A stretch of 9,898 nt of DNA from an uncultured Alistipes sp. (GTDB taxonomy: Bacteria; Bacteroidota; Bacteroidia; Bacteroidales; Rikenellaceae): NCBI GenBank assembly GCA_900766655.1, contig CAAFWE010000335.1, positions 1 through 9,898 on the forward strand, in the 5' to 3' direction. This document shows, one piece after another, positions 6,593 through 9,898 of the stretch; the first letter of the stretch is position 1; the number at the start of each line of letters is the position of its first letter. The notes under the pieces are model-generated. The model worked only from the letters and a program-made list of their open reading frames with translations. It was not told where the DNA came from and did no database searches. The translations under genes were made by a program, and so were the position numbers.

Positions 6593-7639
6593 CTATTGCT
6601 CTTTTGTGGCGACAACTTTGCGTACGAAACGCTGGTAGCGCGAGCTCTTGGTTTTGCGCCCAAAGAGAGCATCAGTCTTGTGAGCAATCACCATATCCAA
6701 CTCGGGTATGATGGTAATGTATTGTCCCATAGCTCCGTGAGCTGCGTATGCCCCCTTGAGCGCAGGGATGTCGGAGTTGTAAATCCACCACATATAACCA
6801 TAGCCGAAACGCTTTTTAGGCCCCGTTTCCTCGGGTTTGGTCGATATGGATATCATCTTGCGATGCCAATCTTTTGGGATGATTCGCTGATTCTCCCACT
6901 CTCCCTTGCGTAGCATCAAATAGCCTATGCGAGCCATATCGCGAGTCGAGAAGTAGAGGTGATAGGCGGGGTGCATCGAGCGAGTCATATTGCCCGTATG
7001 ACGATGTCGTGCAAGATCCCAATCTTGAAAACCGAGCGGTTTTGCCAAATCCTCATCTACCGCCTCGAATACGCTCTTGCCCGTAAGTTGCTCGAATACG
7101 GAGCCAGCGGCATTGAAGTCCCAATTGTTGTAGAGAAACTTTGTGCCTGGCATCACCGAGCCTCGCTCGGGAACGCGCTTTGGATTGTCGAGCGCACTGC
7201 CCGAATTGGATGCTTGATGGTAGATGCCCGAGCGGGCTTGAATCAGATGCAACACCTTGGCACTCTGCTCGATAGGCAGCAAGCCTCCGTGGTCGGTAAC
7301 GCCCAACTCGCCAAGTGTCTTGTTGAGGTTGATGGTGCCATTCTTGACATACTTGCCATAGAGTATCGAGAGTATGCTCTTTCGGCACGATGCGATGTAG
7401 CTCACCTTCTCGATGTCGCCATACTTGAATATGCACTCGCCACCCACGATTATCATCAATCCAGTGGTCTGCATCGAGTCGATCACATAGCGACGCAACT
7501 CTTTCACTTTCTGGTCGTTGAATCCATACTTCGATGGCTTTGCTTGTTGCCAATCTTCGCCCGCTTTGGGGTAGATGGTCTGCGCCTGCGATGCCATTGC
7601 CCAGAGCGCAAATGCTAGAGTGAGAATAAACCTTTTCAT
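6593..7639 (-). CDS. Secreted serine hydrolase, beta-lactamase/penicillin-binding-protein fold
   Basis: A 348-residue serine hydrolase of the class C beta-lactamase-related superfamily (COG1680 type). It begins with a signal peptide (hydrophobic 4-17, probable cleavage after SQA at 19), so it acts in the periplasm or outside. The catalytic triad of motifs is present: SCRK with Ser84 and Lys87, YNN at 170-172 as the YxN motif, and HGA at 301-303 in place of KTG. Members include esterases, D-amino-acid peptidases and amide hydrolases. The substrate here is unknown, and resistance to beta-lactams should not be assumed. It is transcribed from its own -7 element just upstream (7646-7653). manC follows 84 bases downstream with its own promoter and no clear terminator between them, so some read-through is possible. 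Confidence 0.88.
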   Translation of the reverse strand: MKRFILTLAFALWAMASQAQTIYPKAGEDWQQAKPSKYGFNDQKVKELRRYVIDSMQTTGLMIIVGGECIFKYGDIEKVSYIASCRKSILSILYGKYVKNGTINLNKTLGELGVTDHGGLLPIEQSAKVLHLIQARSGIYHQASNSGSALDNPKRVPERGSVMPGTKFLYNNWDFNAAGSVFEQLTGKSVFEAVDEDLAKPLGFQDWDLARHRHTGNMTRSMHPAYHLYFSTRDMARIGYLMLRKGEWENQRIIPKDWHRKMISISTKPEETGPKKRFGYGYMWWIYNSDIPALKGAYAAHGAMGQYITIIPELDMVIAHKTDALFGRKTKSSRYQRFVRKVVATKEQ

Positions 7640-7645
7640 ACTCTA

Positions 7646-7653
7646 CAAAGATA
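7646..7653 (-). promoter_or_regulatory. -7 promoter element of the serine hydrolase gene
   Basis: TATCTTTG on the minus strand fits TAnnTTTG exactly and ends 6 bases before the ATG at 7639. This would give a very short or leaderless message. No good TTTG lies at the expected -33 distance. Confidence 0.5.
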
Positions 7654-7677
7654 ATGATTTTTCTTTTAAAAACCATC

Positions 7678-7689
7678 TTTTGCAAAAGT
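7678..7689. promoter_or_regulatory. 12-bp palindrome between divergent promoters
   Basis: CTTTTGCAAAAG is perfectly self-complementary. It lies between the leftward -7 element at 7646-7653 and the rightward one at 7727-7734, where a shared regulator could bind. It is short, and AT-rich palindromes arise by chance, so the role is tentative. Confidence 0.3.
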
Positions 7690-7726
7690 TTTCCGCCTCG
7701 CGCTTCCCATTTTACGTTTATTTTCC

Positions 7727-7734
7727 TATATTTG
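7727..7734 (+). promoter_or_regulatory. -7 promoter element of the aminotransferase gene
   Basis: TATATTTG fits TAnnTTTG exactly and lies 25 bases before the ATG at 7760. It helps decide the start: the upstream GTG at 7736 would be at or before the transcription start, so the ATG is preferred. The -33 element is not evident. Confidence 0.6.
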
Positions 7735-7759
7735 CGTGAATAAATTTATTTGTTGTATT

Positions 7760-8986
7760 ATGCCAAAGATTTCAGAACGCGCCGTATTGATGCCATCGTC
7801 GCCTATTCGTCGATTGGCTCCGCTTGCCGAGGAGGCTAAGAAGCGTGGCACAAAGGTCTATCACCTCAATATCGGTCAGCCCGACATCAAGACTCCGCAG
7901 GTGGCTCTCGATGCCATCCGTAACATCGATCGCGAGATTTTGGAGTATAGTCCGAGCGACGGATTCCTCTCGCTACGCGAGAAACTGGTGGGCTACTACG
8001 ACCAATACCAAATCAAGCTCACACCCGACGATATCATCGTCACTGCGGGTGGCTCCGAGGCGGTGTTGTTTGCCTTTATGTCGTGTCTGAATCCTGGCGA
8101 TGAGATTATCGTTCCCGAGCCAGCCTATGCCAACTATATGGCCTTTGCGGTCTCGGCTGGTGCGGTGATTCGCCCTATCACATCGACCATCGACAACGGA
8201 TTTGCACTCCCTTCAATCGAGCAGTTCGAGGAGCTTATCAACGAGCGCACTCGAGGCATTCTCATCTGCAATCCAAACAACCCTACGGGCTATCTCTACA
8301 CTCGCAAGGAGATGAATCGCATCCGCGACTTGGTCAAGAAGTACGATCTCTTCCTCTTCTCCGACGAGGTCTATCGTGAGTTTATCTATACGGGTTCGCC
8401 ATATATCTCGGCTTGCCACTTGGAGGGTATCGAGGACAATGTGGTACTCATCGACTCGGTGTCGAAACGCTACTCCGAGTGCGGTATTCGCATTGGTGCG
8501 CTCATCACCAAGAATAAGACCTTGCGTGCAGCTGTGATGAAGTTCTGTCAGGCACGCCTTTCGCCTCCGTTGCTCGGTCAGATTGCAGCCGAGGCATCGA
8601 TTGATGCACCGCGTGAGTATGCAATCCACACCTACGAGGAGTATATCGAGCGTCGCAACTGCTTGGTCGACGAGCTTAACAAAATAGATGGTGTCTACTC
8701 GCCAATCCCGATGGGTGCATTCTATACCATCGCTCGCTTGCCTATCGACGATAGCGACATGTTCTGCGAGTGGTGTCTGCGTGAGTTCGAGTATGAGGGA
8801 GCAACCGTAATGCTTGCCCCAGCATCGGGCTTCTACTCCGATGCCGACCTTGGCAAGGATGAGGTGCGTATAGCCTACATCCTCGAAAAATCCGAGCTCA
8901 AAAAGGCTATCCGCATCTTAGGTGAGGCCATAAAGGCCTACAACCAAATGCGAGCGGAAAACGGAAAACGGAAAGCGGAAAACTAA
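7760..8986 (+). CDS. PLP-dependent aminotransferase, fold type I (class I/II)
   Basis: Cytoplasmic aminotransferase of the aspartate/alanine aminotransferase superfamily, 408 residues. It moves an amino group between an amino acid and a 2-oxo acid through pyridoxal phosphate. The donor cannot be fixed from sequence. Visible landmarks are NIGQPD near the N-terminus, AGGSEA in the cofactor phosphate site, NNPTG with Asn174, SDEVY with Asp202 and Tyr205, SVSK with the Schiff-base Lys236, and Arg370 in EVRIAY as the substrate carboxylate binder. I start at the ATG rather than the in-frame GTG 24 bases upstream because of the promoter position and because MPKISER is the natural N-terminus. The last 11 residues (RAENGKRKAEN) are encoded mostly by the heptamer array at 8956-8983, and the TAA follows directly, so the tail was probably added by insertion of that repeat. 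Confidence 0.93.
   Translation: MPKISERAVLMPSSPIRRLAPLAEEAKKRGTKVYHLNIGQPDIKTPQVALDAIRNIDREILEYSPSDGFLSLREKLVGYYDQYQIKLTPDDIIVTAGGSEAVLFAFMSCLNPGDEIIVPEPAYANYMAFAVSAGAVIRPITSTIDNGFALPSIEQFEELINERTRGILICNPNNPTGYLYTRKEMNRIRDLVKKYDLFLFSDEVYREFIYTGSPYISACHLEGIEDNVVLIDSVSKRYSECGIRIGALITKNKTLRAAVMKFCQARLSPPLLGQIAAEASIDAPREYAIHTYEEYIERRNCLVDELNKIDGVYSPIPMGAFYTIARLPIDDSDMFCEWCLREFEYEGATVMLAPASGFYSDADLGKDEVRIAYILEKSELKKAIRILGEAIKAYNQMRAENGKRKAEN
8956..8983 (+). repeat. Left heptamer array (inverted repeat arm)
   Basis: Four tandem heptamers: GGAAAAC, GGAAAAC, GGAAAGC, GGAAAAC. Bases 8960-8983 are perfectly complementary to 9404-9427, giving a 24-bp inverted repeat around the four-helix-bundle gene. 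The array lies inside the 3' end of the aminotransferase gene, whose stop codon starts at the next base. Confidence 0.9.
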
Positions 8987-9007
8987 AAAGTTAGAAATAA
9001 AATTGTT

Positions 9008-9358
9008 ATGGTTGATTGTTTGGATAACAAGACCAAATTGTTTGCACTCCGTGTGATAAAACTTTCTCGCTATTTGATGGAGGAGAAAAAAGAGTATATC
9101 CTTTCCAAGCAGATTTTGCGTAGCGGAACAAGTATCGGCGCAAATGTAAGAGAAAGAAAAAACGCACAAAGTAAACTCGATTTTATAAACAAGTTGTCTG
9201 TCGCTTTGAAAGAAGCAGATGAAACAGTTTATTGGTTAGAATTACTTATTGGTAGCGAATATATTGACCAAAAGATGTTTATCTCTCTTGAAAAAGATAT
9301 CAAAGAGATTATCGCCTTAATAACAGCGAGTATAAATACAGCACGCTCAAACATGTAG
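9008..9358 (+). CDS. Four-helix-bundle protein (S23/bAvd-like)
   Basis: A 116-residue, mostly helical, lysine-rich protein of the family that includes S23 proteins from 23S rRNA intervening sequences and the bAvd accessory proteins of diversity-generating retroelements. Recognition rests on SKQILRSGTSIGANVRE (about residues 37-53), DFINKLSVALKEADET (about 62-77) and YWLELL (78-83), the conserved core of the family. Members of known structure form ring-shaped pentamers with a basic surface suited to nucleic acid. The physiological role of stand-alone copies is unknown. The length is normal and the frame intact. The ATG lies 21 bases after the aminotransferase stop, without a Shine-Dalgarno site. 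Base composition and inverted repeat arms on both sides suggest the gene arrived as a unit. No reverse transcriptase or rRNA is in the window. Confidence 0.88.
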   Translation: MVDCLDNKTKLFALRVIKLSRYLMEEKKEYILSKQILRSGTSIGANVRERKNAQSKLDFINKLSVALKEADETVYWLELLIGSEYIDQKMFISLEKDIKEIIALITASINTARSNM

Positions 9359-9396
9359 AATAAATGGAAAATGTGTGTTGCGGTAAAATGAAAATA

Positions 9397-9424
9397 GTTT
9401 TCCGTTTTCCGCTTTCCGTTTTCC
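9397..9424 (-). repeat. Right heptamer array (inverted repeat arm)
   Basis: Read on the minus strand it is GGAAAAC, GGAAAGC, GGAAAAC, GGAAAAC. The variant unit is second here but third in the left array, so the arms pair best when shifted by one heptamer (8960-8983 with 9404-9427). It lies between the four-helix-bundle stop and the rarA start, leaving only 17 bases before the rarA ATG. Confidence 0.9.
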
Positions 9425-9441
9425 GTTAAAAAAGAAAATTT

Positions 9442-9898
9442 ATGTCGGCACCGTTAGCAGAGAGATTGCGTCCTCAGTCGCTTGAGGATTATATCGGTCA
9501 GCAACACCTGGTCGGTGAGGGTGGTGTATTCCGCCGCTTTATCGAGGCTGGGAATGTGCCGTCATTTATCCTTTGGGGACCTCCGGGAGTGGGCAAAACC
9601 ACGCTTGCCAAAATCGTGGCAAATGCCCTCGAACGACCTTTTTATACGCTCTCGGCTGTAACTTCGGGCGTGAAGGAGGTGCGTGAGGTCATAGAGTCTG
9701 CTAAGAATCAAAAGTTCTTCTCGGCAAAGACTCCGCTGTTGTTTATCGACGAAATTCATCGTTTCAATAAGTCGCAACAAGACTCTCTTTTGGGTGCGGT
9801 GGAGCAGGGTGTAATAACCCTTATCGGTGCCACAACCGAGAATCCGTCGTTCGAGGTTATCTCGCCACTCTTGAGTCGTTGTCAGGTCTATACCTTGA
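9442..9898 (+). CDS. rarA: Replication-associated recombination protein A (RarA/MgsA), N-terminal part
   Basis: AAA+ ATPase of the RarA/MgsA/WRNIP1 family, related to clamp-loader subunits, acting at stalled replication forks. The first 152 residues are in the window; the C-terminal part lies beyond the right edge and no stop is reached. Visible motifs are [17 protein letters not shown] (9-25), typical of the family N-terminus, Walker A GPPGVGKT (46-53), Walker [11 protein letters not shown] (99-108), sensor-1 region [10 protein letters not shown] (128-137) and the arginine finger in SRC (145-147). The ATG start at 9442 matches the usual N-terminus. It stands right after the heptamer array, and no TAnnTTTG element is seen in the 83-base gap before it, so it may be read from upstream. 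Confidence 0.94.
   Translation, partial: MSAPLAERLRPQSLEDYIGQQHLVGEGGVFRRFIEAGNVPSFILWGPPGVGKTTLAKIVANALERPFYTLSAVTSGVKEVREVIESAKNQKFFSAKTPLLFIDEIHRFNKSQQDSLLGAVEQGVITLIGATTENPSFEVISPLLSRCQVYTL

Larger units (their letters stand above)
8956..9424 (+). mobile_element. Candidate small cassette: four-helix-bundle gene between inverted heptamer arrays
   Basis: An AT-rich gene for a four-helix-bundle protein is enclosed by two inverted arrays of four heptamers. The gene is markedly poorer in G+C (82 of 240 bases over 9061-9300, 34%) than the neighbouring aminotransferase (35 of 60 over 8041-8100, 58%). One arm has entered the end of the upstream gene. No transposase or target-site duplication is visible, so any movement would need help from elsewhere. 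The homologous S23 proteins are encoded within 23S rRNA intervening sequences, which also have complementary ends. The mobile nature is inference. Confidence 0.5.

Noticed and set aside
6593..7639. Beta-lactam resistance gene
   Set aside because: The SxxK, YxN and HxG-type motifs place it in the broad serine hydrolase superfamily, but nothing specific to true beta-lactamases is seen, and the third motif is HGA rather than KTG.
7736..7759. Upstream GTG start for the aminotransferase
   Set aside because: It lies 2 bases after the -7 element TATATTTG, at or before the transcription start. The added eight residues (MNKFICCI) do not look like part of the family N-terminus.
9008..9358. Diversity-generating retroelement accessory gene (bAvd)
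   Set aside because: The protein fold family fits, but no reverse transcriptase, template repeat or variable repeat is present in the window. A stand-alone family member is the safer call.
9359..9441. Separate promoter for rarA
   Set aside because: TAGTTTTC at 9395-9402 resembles the -7 element but lacks the final G and lies inside the repeat edge; no matching -33 element is at the right distance.

Overview
The window looks like chromosomal DNA from a gut-type Bacteroidales, possibly close to Alistipes/Rikenellaceae. Three things point there: several gene starts are preceded by the Bacteroidetes -7 promoter element TAnnTTTG and lack a Shine-Dalgarno site; the proteins have Bacteroidales character; and the left end carries terminator-rich intergenic repeats. 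The genus is a guess; the phylum is fairly safe.

Layout. Positions 1-532 hold no convincing gene. They contain repeated modules built from a 70-bp perfect direct repeat (1-70 and 380-449), purine/pyrimidine hairpins and rightward terminators, then a leftward terminator (471-503) that closes the next operon. Positions 533-6508 are four tightly packed minus-strand genes, in transcription order: mannose-1-phosphate guanylyltransferase, MurF, a secreted GH13 glycoside hydrolase and an OPT-family transporter. Gaps are only 5-15 nt, so they are probably one operon driven from a promoter at 6536-6567 that overlaps a perfect 19-nt palindrome. Next comes a minus-strand secreted serine hydrolase (6593-7639). 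A short divergent promoter region (7640-7759) separates it from a plus-strand PLP aminotransferase (7760-8986). A small AT-rich four-helix-bundle gene (9008-9358) follows, then the start of rarA/mgsA (9442 onward), which is cut by the window end.

How the genes fit together. manC (GDP-mannose supply) and murF (last cytoplasmic step of the peptidoglycan precursor) serve envelope and glycan synthesis. The GH13 enzyme and the OPT transporter suggest periplasmic saccharide processing and peptide uptake. The co-transcription looks like convenience rather than one pathway. RarA is a housekeeping replication-fork ATPase.

The most interesting feature is at 8956-9424. The four-helix-bundle gene, a relative of the S23 proteins encoded in 23S rRNA intervening sequences and of bAvd proteins, lies between two inverted arrays of four heptamers (GGAAAAC with one GGAAAGC each). 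The arrays share a perfect 24-bp complementarity. The left array is translated as the last residues of the aminotransferase. The gene is much more AT-rich than its neighbours. Together this looks like a small inserted cassette, possibly a non-autonomous mobile element whose transcript could fold like a 23S rRNA intervening sequence.
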